Origin: Prado023 sp963706875
Lineage (GTDB): Bacteria > Actinomycetota > Actinomycetes > S36-B12 > CAIYMF01
DNA length: 64,000 bases
Direction: 5' to 3'
Assembly (NCBI GenBank): GCA_963706875.1
Contig: CAVPNW010000020.1
Coordinates: 62,001 to 126,000, forward strand
Part shown: positions 46,468 through 55,504 of the stretch, piece after piece
How positions within the stretch are numbered: position 1 is the stretch's first letter
Layout of the letters: each line of letters starts with the position of its first letter
Translations under genes and position numbers: made by a program
Notes under the pieces: model-generated
Seen by the model: only the letters and a program-made list of their open reading frames with translations
What the model was told of the DNA's origin: nothing
Database searches by the model: none

Positions 46468-49400
46468 GTGGACATCACCCCTGCTGAGCTGCCCGCCCCC
46501 CGCCCCGACGCCGACGCCGTCGTCGACCGCGCCGTCGCCCGCGCCGCACGCTGGATGACCGATGCCGAGGGCCAGCGCACCCGCCGCGAGAAGGCGAATC
46601 GGCGGCGGTTGACCCGGTTGCTCAAGGACCCCGCCGGCCTTCCCGTGACCATGGCCCTCACCGACGAGGTGATGCGGATCTCGGACCCCGGGCGGGCCGC
46701 GGCCACGCTGCGCTCCGCAGCTGCAGGGTCCAACCGCCGGGCCCTCGGACTGCGCGACCACGTGGGCCTGCAGGCCGTCGGCCGGCTCTCGGCCCTGGCC
46801 CCGGACCCGTCGATGAAGCTCGTCCACTGGCAGATCCGAGATGCCTCCACCGGGATCATCCTTCCCGCCGAGCAGGCCCGCCTGCGCAAGCACCTGGAGA
46901 AGCGCGCCTCCGAGGGCGCCCGGCTGAACATCAACGTCCTGGGCGAGGCAGTCCTCGGTGAGGACGAGGCCACGCATCGCCTGGACCGGGTGATCGAGAT
47001 GCTGACCCGCCCAGAGGTCACCTACATCTCGGTGAAGATCTCGGCGATCGCAGCACAGTTGAGCACCTACGACCACGAGGGGTCCGTGCAGCGCGTGGCC
47101 GAGCGCCTGCGCCGGCTCTACCGGGCAGCCCGCGCCACGACGCCACACACCTTCGTGAACCTCGACATGGAGGAGTACCGCGACCTCGCGCTGACCGTGG
47201 ATGTCTTCACGGCTGTCCTGGCCGAGGAGGAGTTCCGCGACATCGAGGCCGGCATCGTGCTGCAGGCCTACCTGCCTGAGAGCCACGCCGTGTTCGAGCA
47301 ACTGCTGGCCTGGGCCCGCACCCGCCGCGAGCAGGGCGGTGCGCCGATCAAGGTCCGCATCGTCAAGGGCGCCAACCTCGCGATGGAGACCGCGGAGGCC
47401 CAGATCCACGGCTGGACCGCGGCGCCCTACGGCTCCAAGGCCGACGTCGACGCCTCCTACAAGAGGCTGGTCGACGCCGCCGTGCGCCCCGAGAACGCCG
47501 ATGCAGTGCGCATCGGGATCGCCAGCCACAACCTGTTCGATCTCGCGTGGGCACTCGAGGTGGCTGCGGCGCGCGGCGTCAGCGACCAGATCGACATCGA
47601 GATGCTCGAGGGCATGGCAAACGCCGAGGCGCTGGCGATCATCCACGACGTCGGCTCGGTGCTGCTCTATGCGCCCGTCACGTCGCGGGACGACTTCGCC
47701 TCAGCCGTCGCCTACCTGGTCCGACGGCTGGACGAGAACACCGCCCCGGAGAACTTCCTGCGCGCCTCCTTCAGCCTCACCGTCGGCTCACCCACCTTCG
47801 CCGAGCAGGAGCGCCGATTCCGGGAGGCCGTGAGCGCGCGGCACACCATCTCCACGGACTCCCGCCGGCATGCCCCGCACCCGTCGGTGCCGACCGAGCC
47901 GGAGACCGAGGGGTTCTTCGGCAACGAGACCGAGATCGACGTGACCCGTCCCGAGGAGCGCGAGCAGATCGCTGCTGCGCTGAACCGGCACTCCTCCGGC
48001 TGGGACCGAGCCGTCCCCGTGGTCGTCGCCGGGGTCGAGCAGGTCGATGGCGTGGTGGAGGGCATCAACCCCAGCGCCGAGGGCGCAGCCTGGTACACCT
48101 ACACCGTCGCGACCACCGAGCTGGTCGACGAGGCCGTCGCCACCGCCCGGGGCGCGGTCGAGGGCTGGGACTCCCGCGGACCCAGGGAGCGCGCGCGGAT
48201 CCTGTGGGAGGCCGCGCGGGTGATGGGCGAGGACCACCACGACACGCTGGCCGTCATGTCACTGGACGCAGGCAAGACCATGGACCAGGGCATCCCCGAA
48301 GTCACCGAGGCCATCGACTTCGCCCGCTACTACGGCCGGTCGGCGATCCTCACGCTGGAGGGCGCCGCACCGAGCACCCCGGTGGGCGTCGTCGTGGTCG
48401 TCCCACCGTGGAACTTCCCATACGCCATCCCGGCCGGTGGGGTCCTGGCCTCGCTGGCCGCCGGCAACGCTGTCATCCTCAAGCCTGCACCGGAGACAGT
48501 GGCAACCGCGTGGGTCCTCGTTCAGCAGCTGTGGCGCGCCGGCGTCCCCCGCGACGTCCTGCAGTTCGTGCCCACCCGCGACGACGAGGTGGGCCAGCAC
48601 CTGGTGACCCATCCGGAGGTCGCGGCGGTGATCCTGACCGGTTCGTTCGCGACCGCCCGGATGTTCACCACGTGGCGACCGGACCTGCGGCTGATGGCCG
48701 AGACATCGGGCAAGAACGCGCTGCTGATCTCGGCGACCGCCGACATCGACGCCGCGGTCAAGGACCTCGTCGCCTCGGCGTTCGGCCACGCCGGGCAGAA
48801 GTGCTCTGCCGCCAGCCTCGCGATCGTCGAGGCCTCGATCCACGACAACCCCGCGTTCCTGCGCCAACTGCGCGACGCCGTCACCACCGAGGTCGTCGGC
48901 GCCGGGCCGGACCCGGCCACGGTCATCGGCCCGGTCATCCGCCCGGCCGAGGGACCGCTGTTGCGCGCGCTGACGACCCTGGAGCCCGGCGAGTCCTGGC
49001 TCGTCGCGCCGCGGCAGCTCGACGACACCGGCCACATGTGGAGCCCCGGGGTCAAGATCGGCGTGCAACCGGGCTCGTGGACGCACCTGACCGAGTGGTT
49101 CGGCCCGGTGCTGGGAGTCATGCGCGCTCCGGACCTCGACACCGCGATCTCCTGGCAGAACGCCGTGGAGTACGGCCTCACGGCGGGCATCCACGCCCTG
49201 GACACCGACGAGTGCGAGACGTGGATCGAGCGCATCCAGGCCGGCAACGTGTACGTCAACCGTGGGACGACCGGCGCGGTGGTCAACCGGCAGCCCTTCG
49301 GCGGGTGGAAGAAGTCCGCGGTCGGCCCGACCGCCAAGGCCGGGGGCGAGAACTACGTGGCCTGCCTGCGCGACTGGGCACCCACCGAAGCGGCCCTGAC

Positions 49401-49890
49401 CAACGACGAGGTCCAGTCCTGGTGGACAAGCACGGGCGGCGCCGTCCGCGACCTGACCGGCCTGACCGTGGAGCGCAACCTGATCCGCTACCGCCCGATG
49501 GGCTCGCCCATCCTGGTCCGCGTGGACGCCGGCACCCGGGAGGCGGACCTCGAGTCGGTGCGGCGGCTCGCCGCGCGGACTGGGACCCGGATCGTGCTGA
49601 GCAGTGCAACCTCCCGGGGTGCCGACACTGCCGTCGAACCCGTCGAGGACGCCGCGCGGCGCGTTGCCCGTGGCCAGGTCAGCCGGGTGCGCTGGCTGTC
49701 CGCGGAGGATCCCGGTGACCTCGCGGTCGTCGGCCTCGATGCCGGGGTCAGCCTCGACCGCCGACCCATCGCTGGAAGCGTGGCCATCGAGGGCCCGCGC
49801 TGGATGCACGAGCAGAGCGTCTGCGTGACCGCGCACCGCTACGGCAACGTCGGTGCCGGGCCGCAGCCGCGGGTCCCCGGCGCGCGGTGA
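46468..49890 (+). CDS. putA: Bifunctional proline dehydrogenase / L-glutamate-5-semialdehyde dehydrogenase (PutA-like)
   Basis: 1140 residues from GTG 46468. The FAD proline dehydrogenase barrel spans about 100-445 (YISVKISAI, VNLDMEEYRDL, VRIVKGANLAME, YAPVTSRDDFASAVAYLVRR). The aldehyde dehydrogenase domain is about 500-990 with Glu745 and catalytic Cys779 (GHAGQKCSAAS). About 150 further residues form a degenerate C-terminal domain. There is no N-terminal ribbon-helix-helix, so it does not regulate itself like E. coli PutA. It oxidises proline to glutamate at the membrane. GGGAGG better fits a codon at 46459 (ATT) than the GTG, so the start is uncertain by three codons. Confidence 0.93.
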   Translation: MDITPAELPAPRPDADAVVDRAVARAARWMTDAEGQRTRREKANRRRLTRLLKDPAGLPVTMALTDEVMRISDPGRAAATLRSAAAGSNRRALGLRDHVGLQAVGRLSALAPDPSMKLVHWQIRDASTGIILPAEQARLRKHLEKRASEGARLNINVLGEAVLGEDEATHRLDRVIEMLTRPEVTYISVKISAIAAQLSTYDHEGSVQRVAERLRRLYRAARATTPHTFVNLDMEEYRDLALTVDVFTAVLAEEEFRDIEAGIVLQAYLPESHAVFEQLLAWARTRREQGGAPIKVRIVKGANLAMETAEAQIHGWTAAPYGSKADVDASYKRLVDAAVRPENADAVRIGIASHNLFDLAWALEVAAARGVSDQIDIEMLEGMANAEALAIIHDVGSVLLYAPVTSRDDFASAVAYLVRRLDENTAPENFLRASFSLTVGSPTFAEQERRFREAVSARHTISTDSRRHAPHPSVPTEPETEGFFGNETEIDVTRPEEREQIAAALNRHSSGWDRAVPVVVAGVEQVDGVVEGINPSAEGAAWYTYTVATTELVDEAVATARGAVEGWDSRGPRERARILWEAARVMGEDHHDTLAVMSLDAGKTMDQGIPEVTEAIDFARYYGRSAILTLEGAAPSTPVGVVVVVPPWNFPYAIPAGGVLASLAAGNAVILKPAPETVATAWVLVQQLWRAGVPRDVLQFVPTRDDEVGQHLVTHPEVAAVILTGSFATARMFTTWRPDLRLMAETSGKNALLISATADIDAAVKDLVASAFGHAGQKCSAASLAIVEASIHDNPAFLRQLRDAVTTEVVGAGPDPATVIGPVIRPAEGPLLRALTTLEPGESWLVAPRQLDDTGHMWSPGVKIGVQPGSWTHLTEWFGPVLGVMRAPDLDTAISWQNAVEYGLTAGIHALDTDECETWIERIQAGNVYVNRGTTGAVVNRQPFGGWKKSAVGPTAKAGGENYVACLRDWAPTEAALTNDEVQSWWTSTGGAVRDLTGLTVERNLIRYRPMGSPILVRVDAGTREADLESVRRLAARTGTRIVLSSATSRGADTAVEPVEDAARRVARGQVSRVRWLSAEDPGDLAVVGLDAGVSLDRRPIAGSVAIEGPRWMHEQSVCVTAHRYGNVGAGPQPRVPGAR

Positions 49891-49927
49891 GGCCGACCGG
49901 GGCAGCTGCGCGTCAGGGACGCGATCC

Positions 49928-50053
49928 GGACACAGGTGTCCGCCTGGTGCCCGACGGTGTCCGATCCCTGCCGAACGCCCCAGTTCCATCGCCCAGGCCA
50001 AGCGGTCGGACCAGGCGGTCGGCCGACGAGCACTCGCCGCCCGACGGTGTCCG
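49928..50053. repeat. Repeated GGTGTCCG elements upstream of the MFS gene
   Basis: In the 237-bp space after putA there is a near-palindrome GGACACAGGTGTCC (49928-49941). Two identical 14-mers CCCGACGGTGTCCG (49950-49963 and 50040-50053) follow, 90 bp apart. All share GGTGTCC. They could be binding sites of an unknown regulator or decayed sequence; nothing coding is evident here. Confidence 0.4.
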
Positions 50054-50127
50054 TGTGCTCCTCGACGGTGCCCAGCCCGAGCCCTGCCCGCCGTTTACCG
50101 GGGGCTCCTGACGGGTAAGGAGTCACG

Positions 50128-51435
50128 ATGCACGCCTTCCGCGCGATCTTCCGCCACCCCGGGACGGTGGGGATGACGATCGCGGGCTTCGTCGGACGCT
50201 TCCCCATGGCCATGCTGGGCCTGGCGATGACGATGCTGGTGGTCGCCGAGACCGGCTCCTACGGCCGGGCCGGTGCGGTGGCCGCTTCGATCACCCTGGC
50301 AGGTGCGATCGGCGGACCTGTCGGGGCGCGACTGGCCGACCGGTTCGGCCAGCACCGGGTGATCCCCCCACTGATCGGTGTGCACATCCTCGCGGTGGCC
50401 AGCCTCACGGTCGCCGTCATGGCTGGGACACCGATGGTGCTGTGGCTGGTCCTGGGCACCATCGCCGGGCTGTCCGGCCCGAACCTGGGCGCCATGGTGC
50501 GCACCCGCTGGGCGGGGATCACCGACGGCCCCGACGAGCTCACCTCCGCCTTCGCCCTCGAGTCGACCCTCGACGAGGTCGCGTTCGTCCTCGGGCCGCC
50601 CCTGGCCACCGCGCTGGCGGTGATGATCGCGCCGTGGTCGGCCATCGTCACGGGCCTGATGCTGGCGGGCTCCGGTGCCCTGGCCCTGGCCGCCCAGAGG
50701 TCGACCGAGCCCGCACCGGCGCCGCACACCGGCATGCACGGACCTGCGGTCTGGCGCTCGGGCATCCTGCAGGTCCTGACCCTGGTCATGGTCCTGATGG
50801 GGGCGATCTTCGGCGCCCTCGAGGTGTCGACGGTCGCCTTCGCCCAGGAGGCCGACGCGGTGTGGGCCACCGGCTGGCTGCTGGGCGTCTTCGCCCTGGC
50901 CAGCGGGCTGACGGGCCTCTACCTGGGCGCGCGCCCCGGCGGCTGGCCGTTGTCCACCCAGGTCCTGATCGGCACCACGACCCTGGCCCTGGCCACGGCC
51001 GTGATCCCCTTCATCGACGGACTCGGCTGGTACGCCGGGGGCATGTTCGCTGCCGGGCTCGGGGTGTCCGCGGTGATGATCGGCGCGATGCAGATCATCG
51101 AGCGGGCGCTGCCGCGCACCCGGCTCACCGAGGCCCTGGCCCTGGCCATCTCCGGGGTCCTGATCGGCTCCGCCGGAGCCGTCGCCCTGTCCGGCGCCCT
51201 GATCGATGCCGGGGGCTCCTCGTGGGGCCTTGCTGTCGGGTCGGTTGCCGCCCTTGTCGGCCTGCTGGTCACCGCACTCGCCCGCCGGGCACTGTCCCGC
51301 GCGGAGTCCCTGGCGCCGCTCGACGCGACCGACGCAGACCCCGTCTGCCCTCCGGTGCTCCCCCCGGAAGGGCTCACGACCGTGCCAGCGGCGCTCCCGG
51401 GGCAGTCGGGCGACGGAACAACCCCTCCTGGGTGA
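50128..51435 (+). CDS. Major facilitator superfamily transporter
   Basis: 435 residues with AAGGAG upstream. About 12 hydrophobic helices in two halves; the loop between helices two and three is GARLADRFGQHRVIPP, the MFS motif A. A hydrophilic tail of about 40 residues follows the last helix. Substrate unknown; drug/metabolite exporters of the YcaD/arabinose-efflux kind look similar. Its last 62 bases overlap the 3' end of the convergent tesB. Confidence 0.85.
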   Translation: MHAFRAIFRHPGTVGMTIAGFVGRFPMAMLGLAMTMLVVAETGSYGRAGAVAASITLAGAIGGPVGARLADRFGQHRVIPPLIGVHILAVASLTVAVMAGTPMVLWLVLGTIAGLSGPNLGAMVRTRWAGITDGPDELTSAFALESTLDEVAFVLGPPLATALAVMIAPWSAIVTGLMLAGSGALALAAQRSTEPAPAPHTGMHGPAVWRSGILQVLTLVMVLMGAIFGALEVSTVAFAQEADAVWATGWLLGVFALASGLTGLYLGARPGGWPLSTQVLIGTTTLALATAVIPFIDGLGWYAGGMFAAGLGVSAVMIGAMQIIERALPRTRLTEALALAISGVLIGSAGAVALSGALIDAGGSSWGLAVGSVAALVGLLVTALARRALSRAESLAPLDATDADPVCPPVLPPEGLTTVPAALPGQSGDGTTPPG

Positions 51436-52310
51436 TCGAGATCATCAGGTCCCCGTTGCGGTCGAACATCCTGCCCCGCGCGAACCCCAGGCCCCGCTCG
51501 GCCGCCGGCGACGCGGTCACATAGAGCGCCCACTCGTCGGCGCGATAGGGGCGGTGGAACCACATCGCGTGGTCGAGGCTGGCCACGTCGAGGTCGCCGG
51601 ACCCCACGTAGTAGCCGTGCCGGCGCTGCACGGCGTCGAGCAGGGTGGCATCCGAGAAGTACGTCGCCACGCAGACATGCAGCAGCGGGTCGTCAGGCAT
51701 GGGCCCGTCCGAGCGGAACCAGACGACGTCCTCACCCGGGTAGTCCTCGCCACCCTCACCCCGCGTGGGGTGGTCCGGGAAGGCATCCCCCCACCACGCA
51801 ACCAGCTGCTGCCCCAGTCCCCGGACCGGCCGGATGTCCACCGGCGGGGTGATCTCCACGAGGATCGGGGGCAGCTGGTCGACGTGCGGCTCCATCAGCT
51901 CAGCCAGTGAGGGCAGGCCCTCGGGACCGGGGACCTCGCGCGCCCGCGTCGTGTGCGAGATGGGCGTGGCCTCGGGCATGTGGAACGACGCGGACATCGC
52001 GAACGTCACCTTGCCGTGCTGGTGGGCCAGGACCCGTCGCACGCTGAACCCGCGGCCATCGCGCATCCTCTCGACATGGAACTCGACCGGCTGGGTGGGG
52101 TCACCCGGGGCGCAGGAAGTACGCGTGCAGGGAGTGCACGTAGCGCTCCGGGTCCACGGTGCGCCCCGCCGCCACGAGCGCCTGGGCGGCCACCTGGCCA
52201 CCGAAGATCCGGGTGTAGCTGACGGGGTGGCTGATCCCGACGAAGACGTCGCCGGCACGGCGCTCGAGGTCCAGCAGCTCGAGCAGGGAGTCGATCGGGT
52301 GGTGGGCCAC
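51374..52310 (-). CDS. tesB: Acyl-CoA thioesterase II, frameshifted
   Basis: The first 69 codons from GTG 52310 (PIDSLLELLDLERRAGDVFVG ... FGGQVAAQALVAAGRTV, split) end at TGA 52101 after YFLRPG. The rest (DPTQPVEFHVERMRDGRGFS onward) reads in another frame. One surplus base in the run CCCGGGTGACCCC near 52103-52108 explains it. An in-frame TGA 15 bases before the GTG limits the start. Joined, the protein is about 311 residues, a double hot-dog fold with the TesB ending ASLDHAMWFHRPYRADEWALY (Asp of the catalytic site). Hydrolyses acyl-CoA esters in the cytosol. Confidence 0.8.
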
Positions 52311-52460
52311 CCGCAGATCGTGTCAGGGACAAGGCGAATCCCGCGGGACGACCACCCGTATCGGTCCGGATTCCCAACGATCGGCAGTCCGGGAACCGGA
52401 TCAACTCCACAGTCGTCCGCGCAACAGCGGACGGACTTCGGCCGGGACGTGGGACGGGAC

Positions 52461-52488
52461 TTGGATATTGGATCCAATCTGGTAGGGT
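52461..52488 (+). promoter_or_regulatory. Promoter with GntR-type operator in its spacer
   Basis: TTGGAT (52461-52466) and TAGGGT (52483-52488) make a -35/-10 pair with a 16-bp spacer. The spacer contains a perfect 12-bp palindrome ATTGGATCCAAT (52467-52478). This is the operator form known for FadR-subfamily GntR proteins such as VanR of Caulobacter. The operon it drives ends in a GntR gene (54809), the natural candidate to bind here. A repressor on this site would block RNA polymerase. Confidence 0.65.
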
Positions 52489-52517
52489 GCCAGCACCGCT
52501 CCGACCTGAGGTGACCG

Positions 52518-53697
52518 ATGTCCGCGCCCCCGCCCCTGTCCCCCACCGAGCTCTACGCGATCGACACCCTGCTCAGCCCTGAGCAGGTCGAGATCCGCGA
52601 CACCGTGCGACGGTTCGCCGACGAGCACCTGCGGCCCGCACCTGGCCGGTTGGTTCGAGGCGGGAGAGCTGCCCGTCCGCGAGCTGGCCCGCGAGCTCGG
52701 CTCGCTCGGGGTGCTGGGCATGCACCTCCAGGGCTACGGCTGCGCCGGGACCGACGCCACCTCCTACGGCTTGGCCTGCCTGGAGCTCGAGGCCGCCGAC
52801 TCGGGGATCCGCTCGCTGGTCAGCGTTCAGGGGTCGTTGGCGATGTTCGCGATCCACGAGTACGGCTCCGAGGCCCAGCGCCAGCAGTGGCTGCCCGGCA
52901 TGGCATCAGGTGAGCTGATCGGCTGCTTCGGCCTGACGGAGCCCGATGCCGGCTCCGATCCGGGGTCGATGCGCACCACCGCAGTCCGCGACGGGGATGA
53001 CTGGGTGCTGACCGGCACCAAGATGTGGATCACCAACGGCTCGGTCGCCGACGTGGCCATCGTGTGGGCACGCACCGAGGGCACGATCCGCGGCTTCGTC
53101 GTCCCAACGGACTCCCCCGGCTTCACCGCCCGGTCGATCCCGCACAAGCTGAGCCTGCGCGCATCGGTCACCTCGGAGCTCGTCCTCGATGGGGTGCGCC
53201 TGCCGGCCGACGCCATGCTCCCCGGCGCGCGGGGGCTGTCCGGCCCGCTCGGGTGCCTGGCCGAGGCCCGGTACGGCATCGTGTTCGGCTCCATCGGTGC
53301 CGCCCGCGACTGCCTGGAGACCGCGATCGACTATGCCGGATCGCGCGAGCAGTTCGGCCGCCCGATCGCCGGGTTCCAGCTCACCCAGCGCAAGCTCGCC
53401 GAGATGGCGGTCGCGGTGGGCAACGGTCACCTGCTCGCCCTGCACCTGGGGCGGCTCAAGGACGCGGGGGTCCTGACCACGCAGCAGGTCAGCGTCGGGA
53501 AGTTCAACAACGTGTCGGCGGCGCTGGCGGTGGCCCGCGAGGCGCGGGCGATCCTCGGGGGCAACGGGATCTCGCTGGAGTACCCGGTGATCCGGCACAT
53601 GGTGAACCTCGAGAGCGTCTACACCTACGAGGGCACCCACGACATCCACACGCTGGTGATCGGGCAGGCCCTGACCGGGATTGCCGCCTACCGATGA
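52518..53697 (+). CDS. Acyl-CoA dehydrogenase, glutaryl-CoA dehydrogenase-like, frameshifted
   Basis: From ATG 52518 the first 40 residues (LSPEQVEIRDTVRRFADEHLRP) are in one frame. The rest from HLAGWFEAGELPVRELAREL is in another; the switch is at about 52638-52642 beside CCC. Joined length is about 393, normal for the family. Flavin and substrate motifs are intact: CFGLTEPDAGSDPGSMRT, WVLTGTKMWITNGSVADVA, and the catalytic Glu in YTYEGTHDIHTL. The ending fits glutaryl-CoA dehydrogenase (GCDH), which makes crotonyl-CoA and CO2. First gene of an operon with the CoA-transferase and GntR. Confidence 0.85.
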
Positions 53698-54816
53698 GCG
53701 CCGCTCCCACCGGCCCGCTGGCGGGCATCCGCGTCGCCGACTTCAGCCGCGTGCTCGCCGGGCCCTACGCCACGATGATGCTCGGCGACCTCGGCGCGGA
53801 GGTCATCAAGGTCGAACGGCCGCCGTGGGGTGACGACACCCGCTCATGGGGGCCGCCGCGTGCCGCCGACGGCACGTCCACGTACTTCCAGTCGGTGAAC
53901 CGCAACAAGCGCACGGTGTGGCTGGACCTCGGCGACCCCGCCGACCGCGCCGAGGCGTTCGCACTGGCCACCTCCGCCGACGTGCTCGTCGAGAACCTCG
54001 CACCCGGGACGATGGGGCGCTTCGGCCTCGGCTACCCCGACATCGCAGCGGTGAACCCCGGCGTGGTCTACGCGTCGATCTCGGGCTTCGGCGCGGGGGC
54101 TGGTGCGGCCATGCCCGGCTACGACCTGCTCGTGCAGGCGATGGGCGGGCTGATGAGCATCACCGGCCCGACTCCCGACCAGCCCACCAAGGTCGGGGTC
54201 GCCCTGGTCGATGTGCTCACCGGCCTGCACGCCAGGAGTGGGGATCCTCGCAGCGCTCCACGAGCGCTCGCTCAGCGGCGTCGGACAGCACGTCTCGGTG
54301 AACCTGCTCAGCTCGACGCTCTCCGCGCTGGTGAACCAGGCGCAGGCGGTGGTCGGCGCCGGGGTCGTGCCACGCGCTATGGGCAACGCCCACCCCAGCA
54401 TCGCCCCCTACGAGACCCTGCCGACCGCCGACGGCGTCCTGGTCCTGGCCGTGGGCAACGACCGCCAGTTCGCGTCCCTGTGCGAGGTCCTCGGACTCGA
54501 CCTCGCCGACGATCCGGACTTCGTGACCAACCCCGCGCGGGTGGCCAACCGGGAAGTCCTCGCCCGACGGCTCGACGAGGTCCTGACCACCCGTCCGACC
54601 GCCCACTGGGTCCAGGCACTGACGGCAGCCGGAGTCCCGGCCGGTCCCGTGAACGACATCCCAGCGGCGCTCGACCTGGCCGCCACGCTCGGACTCGCCC
54701 CCATCGCCCTGGCCGGAGGTGCCCCGACGGTGGCCAACCCGATCACGCTGTCACGGACCCCCGTCGACTACCGGTTGGCGCCCCCGAACGCCCACCCGGG
54801 AGCGGACCGTGAATGA
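53694..54816 (+). CDS. Class III (CaiB/BaiF) CoA-transferase, frameshifted
   Basis: ATG 53694 overlaps the dehydrogenase stop as ATGA. The N-terminal 180 residues include the family start GIRVADFSRVLAGPYATMML and the catalytic Asp region PGYDLLVQAMGGLMSITG. They run to VDVLTGLHA at about 54231, after which the frame slips by one base (GCCAGGAGTGGGG) and continues as VGILAALHERSLSGVGQHV to TGA 54816. Joined, about 373 residues. Pairing with a GCDH-like enzyme suggests succinyl-CoA:glutarate CoA-transfer (inference). The GntR start overlaps its end by 8 bp. Confidence 0.84.
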
Positions 54817-55504
54817 CTTCCGGCGCCCGCCCACCGCCCAGGAGGCGGTGCTCGTCGAGGTGCGCGCCCGGATCCTGCGCGGGGACATCGCACCCGGAAC
54901 GCCGGTGCGCCAGGAGGACCTGGCCGCCTCCCTGGGAGTCAGCCGGGTCCCGGTGCGCGAGGCGCTGCGGATGCTCGAGTCCGAGGGCCATGTCACCTAC
55001 ACACCACACCGCGGCTACCGGGTGCCCGAGCTGGACCTCGACGAGCTCGAGGAGATCTACCACCTGCGTGCGCTCATCGAGGACGACCTCGCCCGTCGTG
55101 CGCTCGCCGGCCATGACCCCGATCACGTCGCGGCAGTGCGGACGGCGCACGCACGGCTGGTGGCCGCCGAGCGCGCGGATCCCAACGACCCGCCCTCCAT
55201 GGCCGCGGCGAATCGCGCCTTCCACTGGGCGATCCTGCGCCCCACCCCGCGAGCCGAACGGATCCTGACCACACTGTGGGACGCCTCCGAGGTGTACCGG
55301 GCGCGCTGGTTCGCCCACGGGGCGAACGTCGCCCGAGGGGCCAAGGAGCACGCCCGCGCCCTGTCCGCGGTGGAGGCCGGCGACGCCGACACGCTGGTGG
55401 CCGTGCTCGGCCAGCATCGTGCGGGCGCGGTCAGCGCACTGCGCGCCCAGCTCGCTCGCGAGGCTACCCCGCCTGGCCGGAGTGCTGGCGCAGCAGTGGG
55501 GTGA
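54809..55504 (+). CDS. GntR-family regulator, FadR subfamily
   Basis: 231 residues from GTG 54809. Winged HTH QEDLAASLGVSRVPVREALRMLESEG (about 37-62) and an all-helical FCD ligand domain with His and Asp residues that usually hold a metal. These include DLARRALAGHD, NRAFHWAIL and EHARALSAVEAGDADTLVAVLGQH. Presumably binds a carboxylate such as glutarate and represses the operon through the palindrome at 52467. Its last 41 bases overlap the convergent prpE. Confidence 0.88.
   Translation: MNDFRRPPTAQEAVLVEVRARILRGDIAPGTPVRQEDLAASLGVSRVPVREALRMLESEGHVTYTPHRGYRVPELDLDELEEIYHLRALIEDDLARRALAGHDPDHVAAVRTAHARLVAAERADPNDPPSMAAANRAFHWAILRPTPRAERILTTLWDASEVYRARWFAHGANVARGAKEHARALSAVEAGDADTLVAVLGQHRAGAVSALRAQLAREATPPGRSAGAAVG

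Noticed and set aside
48259..50001. 580-codon minus-strand frame opposite putA
   Set aside because: Antisense shadow; putA motifs are intact on the plus strand.
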